From Mycobacteroides saopaulense (GTDB lineage Bacteria > Actinomycetota > Actinomycetes > Mycobacteriales > Mycobacteriaceae), in NCBI RefSeq assembly GCF_001456355.1, contig NZ_CP010271.1, positions 1,116,001-1,180,000 of the forward strand: a stretch of DNA of 64,000 bases. Direction: 5' to 3'. Below, piece after piece: positions 55,492 to 64,000 of the stretch. The notes under the pieces were generated by a model. That model searched no databases. It saw only the letters and a program-made list of their open reading frames with translations, and was not told the DNA's origin. The position numbers and the translations under genes were made by a program. Numbering within the stretch: position 1 is the first letter of the stretch; every line of letters starts with the position of its first letter.

Positions 55492-55947
55492 ATGACCGAG
55501 TTCCCGCCCGACGACGAGTCGATGCCGCCGACCACCCAGCGGCCGATGGAGCCCTCCGTGGCCGCGTACTCCGAGGCGGACGACTCGGAAATCGCCGTTC
55601 ATGATCGCTCATGGCGCTGGGTGTGGATTGTCTGTGCGCTGGCAGGTTTGGCCGTTGTGGTGGCGCTGGTCTTGGCTCTGGTGGAGGTCGACGAGACCGA
55701 CGAGTCGCCGCGTGTTCCGGCGACGTCGACGAGCGAACACCCCAGTGCACCAAGTAGTTCGGTTCCCGTTGCACCGCCGCCGCAGACGGTGATCAGCACC
55801 GTCATCGAGACCACGGTCGTGGTTGAGACGCCCGCGCCGGCGGCGCCGACGGAGACGGCGCCGGTAGAGGTGGTGCCGACACGTCCTGAGGAGGGCCGGT
55901 TGTGCCACGAGCTGCGCCCGCGCCGCGAGTGCGACGGATTTCGCTGA
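55492..55947 (+). CDS. Single-pass membrane protein with CxxxxxP..C-G-(F/Y)-R tail, copy A
   Basis: A 151-residue protein: acidic cytoplasmic segment, one transmembrane helix (WVWIVCALAGLAVVVALVLA, about 44-66), a Thr/Pro/Ser/Val-rich extracytoplasmic stalk (TVIETTVVVETPAPAAPTET) and a short tail LCHELRPRRECDGFR with two cysteines. The protein at 57355 has the same layout and a tail ACRQMHPHRWCNGYR. The two flank a cluster of secreted proteins. Function unknown; the cysteine-closed tail may be a small extracytoplasmic loop. Confidence 0.75.
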   Translation: MTEFPPDDESMPPTTQRPMEPSVAAYSEADDSEIAVHDRSWRWVWIVCALAGLAVVVALVLALVEVDETDESPRVPATSTSEHPSAPSSSVPVAPPPQTVISTVIETTVVVETPAPAAPTETAPVEVVPTRPEEGRLCHELRPRRECDGFR

Positions 55948-56021
55948 GTTGACGGTCTCTGGGTGCACCTGACTGATTGGTTCGCACGGGATTAACTCCC
56001 CAGGGCGTTTTGGGCATCGTG

Positions 56022-56666
56022 ATGTGCGTGATAGCCCGACTCGTAGCGACAAGCTCCATCGTTGCCATGCTTGGGTTCCTGTCCGCGTTTCCCGCCGGTG
56101 CAGAGCCGAGAGAGATGGCGCCGCAGTCGTATTCGAGGACCACTCGAGACGGCTGGCAGTTGCAGATCAAGCTCGATAATGAACGCGTCAACGCGGTGCC
56201 CAACCTTGCGGCGGCAACCAATTCCCGCGAGGCGTTCATCACCCTGTCCGGTACCGCGACGGCGACCGGCGGTTCCAATCCCATCACCGACAGCCTCTTC
56301 GTCATCGGATACCAGTTGGGCTGCCAATCGGATGTTTCCTCGGGTTTGCAGCTCGGTGGATCGGCGGGTATCGCACCGTCGGTAAGTCTCGGTGTGGCGC
56401 CAACACCGTCGGTTGGCGTCGGCGGTAGCGCGGGAGTCAGCGGATTTGTACAGACCGTTGTACAGCCGGGTGTCATCGTCAACCTGCCGATGGCCAACAT
56501 GGTTCTCTCCCACGGTGGCACGGGGGCGCTGGACTTGGACAACGTGCATGTGAAGGCCGACGCATGTGGCGGTGACGTGACAATTCGTTCGTTCGCATCG
56601 TTGCGCGCATCCACGGAAACCGGTCACACCGAGTTTGCGATCTACGGCGACCCGATCAAGATCTGA
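56022..56666 (+). CDS. MspA-family protein
   Basis: A 214-residue exported protein. The signal peptide (IARLVATSSIVAMLGFLSAF) ends PAGA before EPREM. The mature protein follows the MspA order: DGWQLQIKLDNERVN, then LFVIGYQLGCQSDVSSGLQL, a pore-wall region of Val/Gly/Ser beta strands, VVQPGVIVNLPM, and the end RSFASLRASTETGHTEFAIY then GDPIKI, like the C-terminus of MspA. Two cysteines (GCQ, DACGG) are absent from MspA itself and mark the non-classical branch. The ATG at 56022 directly precedes the signal peptide. Its stop overlaps the next ATG (TGATG). Porin function is possible, not shown. Confidence 0.85.
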   Translation: MCVIARLVATSSIVAMLGFLSAFPAGAEPREMAPQSYSRTTRDGWQLQIKLDNERVNAVPNLAAATNSREAFITLSGTATATGGSNPITDSLFVIGYQLGCQSDVSSGLQLGGSAGIAPSVSLGVAPTPSVGVGGSAGVSGFVQTVVQPGVIVNLPMANMVLSHGGTGALDLDNVHVKADACGGDVTIRSFASLRASTETGHTEFAIYGDPIKI

Positions 56667-56959
56667 TGAAGAAATGCATCGGTGCGGCAACGATATTGGC
56701 GTGCTGGCTGTGGTGGGCACCGGTGGCCGCCGGGGACCCGCCGCCCGGGAATCCCGCGGTGCCCATGCCGGTGCCCGGCGGGTCACCCAATTACGCCGCA
56801 ACCGCCCCGCAACCACCCTTCGGGCTGTCCCCGGCGTCGCCGCGGGGAGCGCGAATATCGGCCGGTGTCGACTCCGGGTATACCGCCCGAATCGGGGCGG
56901 GGATGGCCGCCGGGCAGCTCGAGGACCCTCGTGGAATGACCGAAGGAGCGATACCGTGA
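56666..56959 (+). CDS. Small secreted Pro-rich protein with RISAGVD motif, copy 1
   Basis: A 97-residue protein with a signal peptide (MKKCIGAATILACWLWWAPV ... AAG) and a Pro/Gly-rich mature part containing SPRGARISAGVDSGYTARIG and ending EDPRGMTEGAIP. Start overlaps the MspA-like stop by one base, so expression is coupled. It shares RGxRISAGVD and a Gly-x-(L)E-(D/S)-P tail with the next protein. Probably acts with the MspA-like protein in the envelope; no family recognised. Confidence 0.75.
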   Translation: MKKCIGAATILACWLWWAPVAAGDPPPGNPAVPMPVPGGSPNYAATAPQPPFGLSPASPRGARISAGVDSGYTARIGAGMAAGQLEDPRGMTEGAIP

Positions 56960-57258
56960 TCCGAACATTTTGTGTGGCAACGATTGTGGCGGCGCTTGCC
57001 ATGGGACTGGCCGTACCGGTCGCGGCCGCGCCGCCGCCTCCGAACCCGGCACCGTACAACCCGGTCTTCGTGCCGGGCCAGCTGCCGGCGCTGCGACCAT
57101 CGCGCGGTACGCAGTTACCGGTGCTGATGTCGGGCCCTGCGCGTGGCCCTCGGATTTCGGCTGGCGTCGACGCGCCCCCGGCACCAGGCGGCGTCAAGCC
57201 GGGCGTCGGTACCGGCGACGGAAAGTTGGAGAGCCCCACCGGGGCGCCGGGGCGTTAG
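56956..57258 (+). CDS. Small secreted Pro-rich protein with RISAGVD motif, copy 2
   Basis: A 100-residue protein starting at a GTG that overlaps the preceding stop (GTGA). A signal peptide (IRTFCVATIVAALAMGLAVP) ends VAAA, before PPPPNPAP. The mature part contains ARGPRISAGVDAPPAPGG and ends KLESPTGAPGR, paralogous to the preceding protein. The three overlapping genes 56022-57258 form a tight operon. Function unknown. Confidence 0.72.
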   Translation: MIRTFCVATIVAALAMGLAVPVAAAPPPPNPAPYNPVFVPGQLPALRPSRGTQLPVLMSGPARGPRISAGVDAPPAPGGVKPGVGTGDGKLESPTGAPGR

Positions 57259-57354
57259 GCCGGCACGGCGTCCAAGCATTTGGCAGATTCATTCCAGCGA
57301 TACTTCAGATTCGTTCACTACCGTGGCAGCATCCGGTGCCCGTTTTGGCTCGGC

Positions 57355-57843
57355 ATGCGGTCAAACGACGACAGTCCCGGAGGTGCGCCAGGAATGCCGC
57401 CACGCGAGCCTGCCGATCCCGAAGACACGGTGCGGGCCTGGAGCGACCGTGGGGAGTTGCCCACGCAATTGCTTCCGGTGGCCGCGCAACTCCGGCGGCC
57501 CTCTCACCAGGCCTGGATCATCGGCCTCGCCACGTTGGCCGGCGTGCTTGCGCTTATCGCTCTCGGGGTTCTGCTTCTCGGTCGGCATAAGGCAACGGCG
57601 CCACCGCTGGTCCCCATCACCTCGGTGACGATTCCGTCGGCATCTCCATCGGCCTCGGCGCCCCCGCCCTCCACGTCGACGGAAACCGTCACACAGACGG
57701 TGACGGCGACGACCTATGTTCCGGTGCCCACCGTCACGCCGACAACCGACGCGCCACCGAGTACCACTGCGACGGACCCGAACGACGTCTGGCGGGCGTG
57801 CCGCCAAATGCATCCGCACCGCTGGTGCAATGGATACCGGTGA
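57355..57843 (+). CDS. Single-pass membrane protein with C..C-G-(F/Y)-R tail, copy B
   Basis: A 162-residue paralogue in layout of the 55492 protein: a polar cytoplasmic segment, one helix (AWIIGLATLAGVLALIALGV), a Ser/Thr/Pro-rich stalk (TETVTQTVTATTYVPVPTVT) and the tail ACRQMHPHRWCNGYR. The ATG at 57355 (MRSNDDSPGG) is used. A strong inverted repeat follows and probably stops transcription between it and fadH. Confidence 0.72.
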   Translation: MRSNDDSPGGAPGMPPREPADPEDTVRAWSDRGELPTQLLPVAAQLRRPSHQAWIIGLATLAGVLALIALGVLLLGRHKATAPPLVPITSVTIPSASPSASAPPPSTSTETVTQTVTATTYVPVPTVTPTTDAPPSTTATDPNDVWRACRQMHPHRWCNGYR

Positions 57844-57859
57844 CCTCGCCAAACACGAA

Positions 57860-57909
57860 CAGACGCTTAGTGCAAACCCTTCCTGGGTCTACCGTGCACC
57901 AAGCGTCTG
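57860..57909. terminator. Bidirectional terminator between the 57355 gene and fadH
   Basis: CAGACGCTTAGTGCA (57860-57874) and TGCACCAAGCGTCTG (57895-57909) pair in 14 of 15 positions around a 20-base loop. It lies between two convergent genes. There is no T-run, as is common in mycobacteria. Confidence 0.75.
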
Positions 57910-57924
57910 CTCGTGGACGAGGGG

Positions 57925-60517
<2,593 letters not shown>

Positions 60518-60548
60518 GGCAGCATGCTGGCACGAAAGCGCGCCCCTA

Positions 60549-60562
60549 TGCAACTTGTTGCA
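60549..60562. promoter_or_regulatory. Palindrome upstream of padR (possible PadR operator)
   Basis: TGCAAC-TT-GTTGCA has perfect six-base arms and lies 32 bases upstream of the padR start, at a position where the regulator could repress itself. A further GTGCAAC half-site follows directly. PadR sites are usually ATGT-N8-ACAT, so the match is by position, not by consensus. Confidence 0.5.
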
Positions 60563-60609
60563 GTGCAACAGTCTGCATATAGCTATCAGTTAAGTGTAAC
60601 CTAAAGTAA

Positions 60610-60622
60610 CCATTACTAATGG
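60610..60622. promoter_or_regulatory. Palindrome CCATTACTAATGG
   Basis: A perfect 13-base palindrome with a one-base centre in the AT-rich part of the padR-fdxC gap. It could bind a dimeric regulator of either gene. No consensus recognised. Confidence 0.4.
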
Positions 60623-60917
60623 AAACGGTAAATTGAGTCGGAGTTTCAGGGGCGTCCAGTGCCCATCGGACCGGCGGAAGCGACCGTGATGCGCCGCTGG
60701 TGACGCAGGTCCCGCGAAGGGCGGAGTACTTCTGCTGGACGCCAGGACAAGTTAAACGTTAAGCTAAGTACCTGTAACCGGTGGATACGGCTAGATTGCC
60801 CCGACGAGTTAGGACAGCCTGTGTCGCGAGGCACATCTAGGGACCGGGATACTGGCCGCAACGCATGAACTGGACATCAGAGCAGGAAATAGCCCAGAAA
60901 ATATCGAGGAGACCTTC

Positions 60918-61244
60918 GTGACCTACACGATCGCGGAACCGTGCGTCGACGTTATGGACAAGGCATGTATTGAAGAATGCCCCGTCGACTGCATCTACGA
61001 GGGTGGGCGGATGCTCTACATCCACCCCGACGAATGCGTTGACTGCGGTGCTTGCGAACCGGTCTGCCCGGTGGAGGCCATCTTCTACGAGGACGATGTG
61101 CCGGACCAGTGGACCGGCTACATCCAGTCCAACGCCGACTTCTTCGTCGACCTGGGCTCTCCCGGTGGCGCCGCAAAGGTCGGCAAGACCGAGTACGACC
61201 CGCCGTCGGTCAAGGAGCTGCCGCCCATGGGTGAGGGACACTGA
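60918..61244 (+). CDS. fdxC: Seven-iron ferredoxin FdxC
   Basis: A 108-residue ferredoxin with one 3Fe-4S and one 4Fe-4S cluster. Cys9, Cys17, Cys21 and Cys25 lie in the first half (CIEECPVDC), and Cys40, Cys43, Cys46 and Cys50 in [12 protein letters not shown]. It transfers electrons at low potential. The GTG at 60918 follows GAGGAGACC. It is nine bases before the aminotransferase gene. Corresponds to Rv1177. Confidence 0.95.
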   Translation: MTYTIAEPCVDVMDKACIEECPVDCIYEGGRMLYIHPDECVDCGACEPVCPVEAIFYEDDVPDQWTGYIQSNADFFVDLGSPGGAAKVGKTEYDPPSVKELPPMGEGH

Positions 61245-61252
61245 GCTCTCCC

Positions 61253-62353
61253 GTGGACAGGCGCGTCTCGGCCTCTCTCCCCGAGTTCCCCTGGGACACC
61301 ATCGCCGATGCCAAGGCGACTGCTGCGGCGCACCCCGAAGGGATTGTTGACCTTTCGGTCGGTACTCCCGTGGACAGCGTGGCGCCTCTCATTCGCGATG
61401 CGTTGGCCGCGGCCAGCGACTTGCCCGGATATCCGGCGACCGCCGGCACACCCGCACTACGGCAGGCGATCCGTGACGCAGTGACCCGGCGATACGGCAT
61501 TGTGTCGCTTGCCGACAACGCGGTACTGCCGGTGATCGGAACCAAAGAGCTCATCGCCTGGCTGCCCACCCTGCTCGGGTTGGGCGCCGAGGATCTGGTC
61601 GTCATTCCCGAATTGGCCTATCCCACCTATGAAGTGGGTGCGCGGCTGGCTGGTGTGCCGACCGTGCGGGCAGACTCGCTGACACAGCTGGGGCCGCAGC
61701 ACCCCGCCTTGATCTACCTCAACTCGCCCAGCAATCCGACCGGCGCGGTACTGCCGATCGAGCATCTGCGTAAGGTCGTCGAGTGGGCCCGCGAACGCGG
61801 CGCCCTCGTGGTTTCCGATGAGTGCTACCTCGGCCTCGGCTGGGACGCGGAGCCGGTATCGGTTCTCGATCCCCGGGTCTGTGACGGTGACACCACCGGG
61901 TTGTTGGCCGTGCACTCGCTGTCCAAGACCTCGTCGCTGGCGGGGTACAGAGCCGGATTCGTGCTGGGTGACGCATCGGTGGTCGCTGAGCTGCTCGCGG
62001 TGCGCAAGCATGCCGGGATGATGGTGCCGGGGCCGGTGCAAGCAGCGATGACCGCGGCGCTGAGCGAGGACGAGCACCAGCGTGATCAGCGCGCACGCTA
62101 TGAGCTGCGCCGCGACAAACTCTCGAAGGCGTTGACGGGTAACGGCTTCCGGATCGATCACTCCGAGGCGGGCCTATACCTATGGGCGACGCGCGGGGAC
62201 TCGTGCGACGAGGCGCTGGCGTATCTGGCGCAGCGGGGGATTCTGGTGGCGCCGGGGCGGTTCTATGGGCCGCGCGGCAAGGAACACGTGCGTGTGGCCC
62301 TCACCGCCACCGACGAGCGTATCGACGCCGCGGTCTCCCGTCTGGTCGACTAG
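61253..62353 (+). CDS. dapC: Succinyldiaminopimelate-type aminotransferase (DapC-like, Rv1178)
   Basis: A 366-residue fold-type I PLP aminotransferase. DLSVGTPVDSVAPLIRDALA, the substrate loop YLNSPSNPTGAVLPIE with the PLP aspartate SDECYLGLGWD, and the PLP lysine in VHSLSKTSSLAGYRAGF are in order. The fdxC-linked gene is named dapC in actinobacterial families, with a role in diaminopimelate and lysine synthesis, though M. tuberculosis Rv0858c carries the same name. The GTG at 61253 gives MDRRVSASLPEFPWD. Confidence 0.88.
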   Translation: MDRRVSASLPEFPWDTIADAKATAAAHPEGIVDLSVGTPVDSVAPLIRDALAAASDLPGYPATAGTPALRQAIRDAVTRRYGIVSLADNAVLPVIGTKELIAWLPTLLGLGAEDLVVIPELAYPTYEVGARLAGVPTVRADSLTQLGPQHPALIYLNSPSNPTGAVLPIEHLRKVVEWARERGALVVSDECYLGLGWDAEPVSVLDPRVCDGDTTGLLAVHSLSKTSSLAGYRAGFVLGDASVVAELLAVRKHAGMMVPGPVQAAMTAALSEDEHQRDQRARYELRRDKLSKALTGNGFRIDHSEAGLYLWATRGDSCDEALAYLAQRGILVAPGRFYGPRGKEHVRVALTATDERIDAAVSRLVD

Positions 62354-62483
62354 TTCCACCGACCGTCGAAGACTCGGCCTATCACACGAAACGTCCCGCC
62401 GGATTTCGCCGTTACCTGAGGTTTCGTTGTGCAATCTCCTCCAATCCTCGACACCCGCGGGTGAACAGGACGATGCTGGATAC

Positions 62484-64000
62484 ATGGATGCCATCACCAA
62501 CGTGCCGGCTCCCGTCAACGAGCCGGTGCTCACCTACGCCCCGCACACTCCCGAACGCGACCGATTGACGACGGCACTGTCACGCCTCGCCGCCACGCCC
62601 ATAGACCTGCCGCATGTAATCGGTGGTGCTCGCCGGATGAGTGACGGTGAACGCATCGACGTGGTGCAGCCGCACAACCACCGCGCCGTGCTCGGCACCA
62701 TCACCAACGCCGGCCATGCCGAGGCCCGTGATGCGGTGGAGGCCGCCATCGCTGCGAAGAACGATTGGGCAGCACTACCTTTCGACGACAGGGCGGCGGT
62801 CTTCCTGCGTGCCGCCGATCTGCTGTCTGGTCCGTGGCGTGCCACGCTCAACGGCGCCACCATGCTGGGGCAGTCAAAGACCGCTTACCAGGCCGAGATC
62901 GATTCGGCCTGCGAGTTGGCCGACTTCTGGCGGTTCAACGTGCAGTTTGCGCGGCACATCCTCGCCGAGCAGCCCAGCAGCGGAGGCGGGGCGTGGAATC
63001 GGATGGAGTACCGCCCGCTGGAGGGCTTCGTCTACGCCATCACACCCTTCAACTTCACTGCGATTGCCGGTAACCTTCCCACGGCCCCAGCACTTTTGGG
63101 GAACACGGTGGTGTGGAAGCCATCTGTCACACAGGCCTTCGCCGCGCATTTCACCCTGGAGCTCCTCGAAGCGGCCGGGTTGCCGCCCGGAGTCATCAAC
63201 CTGCTCAACGGCGACGGGATCGCGGTCTCGGACGTGACGCTCGCCGATCCACGCCTGGCGGGTATCCACTTCACCGGTTCCACCCGAACGTTCCAGCATC
63301 TGTGGCGCGAGGTCGGTGCCAATATCGACAGGTACAACACCTATCCGCGGCTGGTCGGTGAGACCGGTGGCAAGGACTTCGTCGTTGCGCACACGTCTGC
63401 TCGCCCAGATGTATTACGCACAGCGCTTATTCGCGGCGCCTTCGACTATCAGGGGCAGAAGTGCTCTGCGGCCTCCCGGGCCTTTGTCGCCCGGTCGGTC
63501 TGGGACCAGATGGGCGACGAGTTCCTGGACGCCACCGCGGGGCTCAGCTACGGGGACGTGACCGATCTGTCCAACTTCGGCGGTGCCGTCATCGACGAGA
63601 AGTCATTCAAACGCAACGCGGCCGCCATCGATCGCGCCAAGAGTGCGGGAGTGACGATTGCCGCCGGAGGCGAATACGACGACAGCGAAGGCTATTTCGT
63701 CCGGCCGACGGTCCTGCTGTCGGATGACCCGACCGACGAGGCGTTCTCCACCGAGTACTTCGGTCCGATCCTGGCGGTGCACGTCTATCCGGACAGTGAC
63801 TACGAGCGCATCCTTGACGTCGTCGACACCGGTTCTCGGTACGGCCTGACCGGCGCGGTTATCGCCGATGATCGTCAGGCGGTTCAGATAGCCAGCGAGC
63901 GGCTTCGCTTCGCGGCGGGGAACTTCTACATCAACGACAAGCCCACCGGTGCCGTCGTCGGCCAGCAGCCCTTCGGCGGTGGGCGGGCATCGGGTACCAA
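62484..64000 (+). CDS. rocA: Delta-1-pyrroline-5-carboxylate dehydrogenase (3' end outside window)
   Basis: About 505 codons of a P5C dehydrogenase (RocA/PruA, Rv1187), which oxidises glutamate semialdehyde to glutamate in proline breakdown. The catalytic Cys lies in DYQGQKCSAASR and the conserved Glu in RLVGETGGKDF; NGDGIAVSDVTLADPRLAGI precedes the NAD-binding HFTGSTRTFQHLW. The ATG at 62484 opens MDAITNVPAPVNEPVLTYAP. The gene reaches the window edge with FGGGRASGT, so only the last residues are missing. Confidence 0.95.
   Translation, partial: MDAITNVPAPVNEPVLTYAPHTPERDRLTTALSRLAATPIDLPHVIGGARRMSDGERIDVVQPHNHRAVLGTITNAGHAEARDAVEAAIAAKNDWAALPFDDRAAVFLRAADLLSGPWRATLNGATMLGQSKTAYQAEIDSACELADFWRFNVQFARHILAEQPSSGGGAWNRMEYRPLEGFVYAITPFNFTAIAGNLPTAPALLGNTVVWKPSVTQAFAAHFTLELLEAAGLPPGVINLLNGDGIAVSDVTLADPRLAGIHFTGSTRTFQHLWREVGANIDRYNTYPRLVGETGGKDFVVAHTSARPDVLRTALIRGAFDYQGQKCSAASRAFVARSVWDQMGDEFLDATAGLSYGDVTDLSNFGGAVIDEKSFKRNAAAIDRAKSAGVTIAAGGEYDDSEGYFVRPTVLLSDDPTDEAFSTEYFGPILAVHVYPDSDYERILDVVDTGSRYGLTGAVIADDRQAVQIASERLRFAAGNFYINDKPTGAVVGQQPFGGGRASGT

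Larger units (their letters stand above)
60518..60917. other. Regulatory region between padR and fdxC
   Basis: About 400 bases without a gene. It holds the palindrome at 60549, another at 60610 (CCATTACTAATGG) and an AT-rich run around 60590-60640, and a second AT-rich stretch (GTTAAACGTTAAGCTAAG) near 60755 that may hold the fdxC promoter. Divergent promoters for padR and fdxC are expected here. Confidence 0.6.

Overview
The window is high-GC chromosomal DNA of a mycobacterium, most likely a rapid grower of the Mycobacteroides (M. abscessus/chelonae) group. The diagnostic genes are mshB (mycothiol), fbiC (coenzyme F420), lpqW and pimE (PI-mannosides), an MspA-like protein, an MmpL transporter, several DUF3558/LpqS-type envelope proteins and F420-dependent reductases. 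Gene order follows two M. tuberculosis blocks known from the literature: mmcO-lpqS-cysK2-Rv0849 (about 5.1-10.5 kb) and Rv1156-Rv1187 (about 36-64 kb). narGHJI, the PE/PPE genes and the pks3/papA3/mmpL10 lipid cluster are missing from the second block. No rRNA, tRNA, CRISPR array or insertion sequence was seen.

Layout. 1-5 kb: end-truncated cstA, a cluster of small secreted proteins with a PspC-domain protein, DUF488, ychF and yjdM. 5-10.5 kb: a copper-stress locus with the multicopper oxidase mmcO, two LpqS-like proteins, a secreted paralogue, cysK2 and an MFS transporter, carrying two TACCC-N5-GGGTA palindromes. 10.5-16.7 kb: an ABC-F ATPase, an unrecognised 49-residue acidic protein, DoxX, a GT39-type membrane glycosyltransferase, a WS/DGAT-like acyltransferase and a VOC protein. 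16.7-21.7 kb: an accessory island of type VII secretion-like proteins, with clearly lower GC and TTA/AAA codons in its right half. 21.7-24.7 kb: an mmpL-tetR operon with a probable operator. 24.7-36 kb: tpx, a run of methyltransferases, an acyltransferase, an MFS transporter, a frameshifted sodium:solute symporter with its DUF485 partner, and a second EspC-like pair. 36-47 kb: HhH-GPD glycosylase, pimE, purU, phhB, mutT2, typA and an alkylsulfatase with an AraC regulator. 48-64 kb: lpqW-mshB, fbiC, a cluster of secreted proteins including an MspA-like one, padR-fadH, fdxC-dapC and the start of rocA.

The main biological themes are copper detoxification at the cell surface (mmcO, LpqS family, cysK2), envelope mannolipid assembly (pimE and lpqW, which interact genetically in other mycobacteria), redox cofactors (mycothiol, F420, FdxC), and at least two type VII-secretion-like cargo loci. 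The least described pieces are the 19.4-21.7 kb island, where a WXG100-like protein with a hydrophobic hairpin is followed by a four-helix membrane protein (a possible membrane-acting toxin/immunity pair); the three-member small secreted family interleaved with LpqS-like proteins; and the MspA-like operon with its tandem 'RISAGVD' peptides. Functions offered for these are inference.
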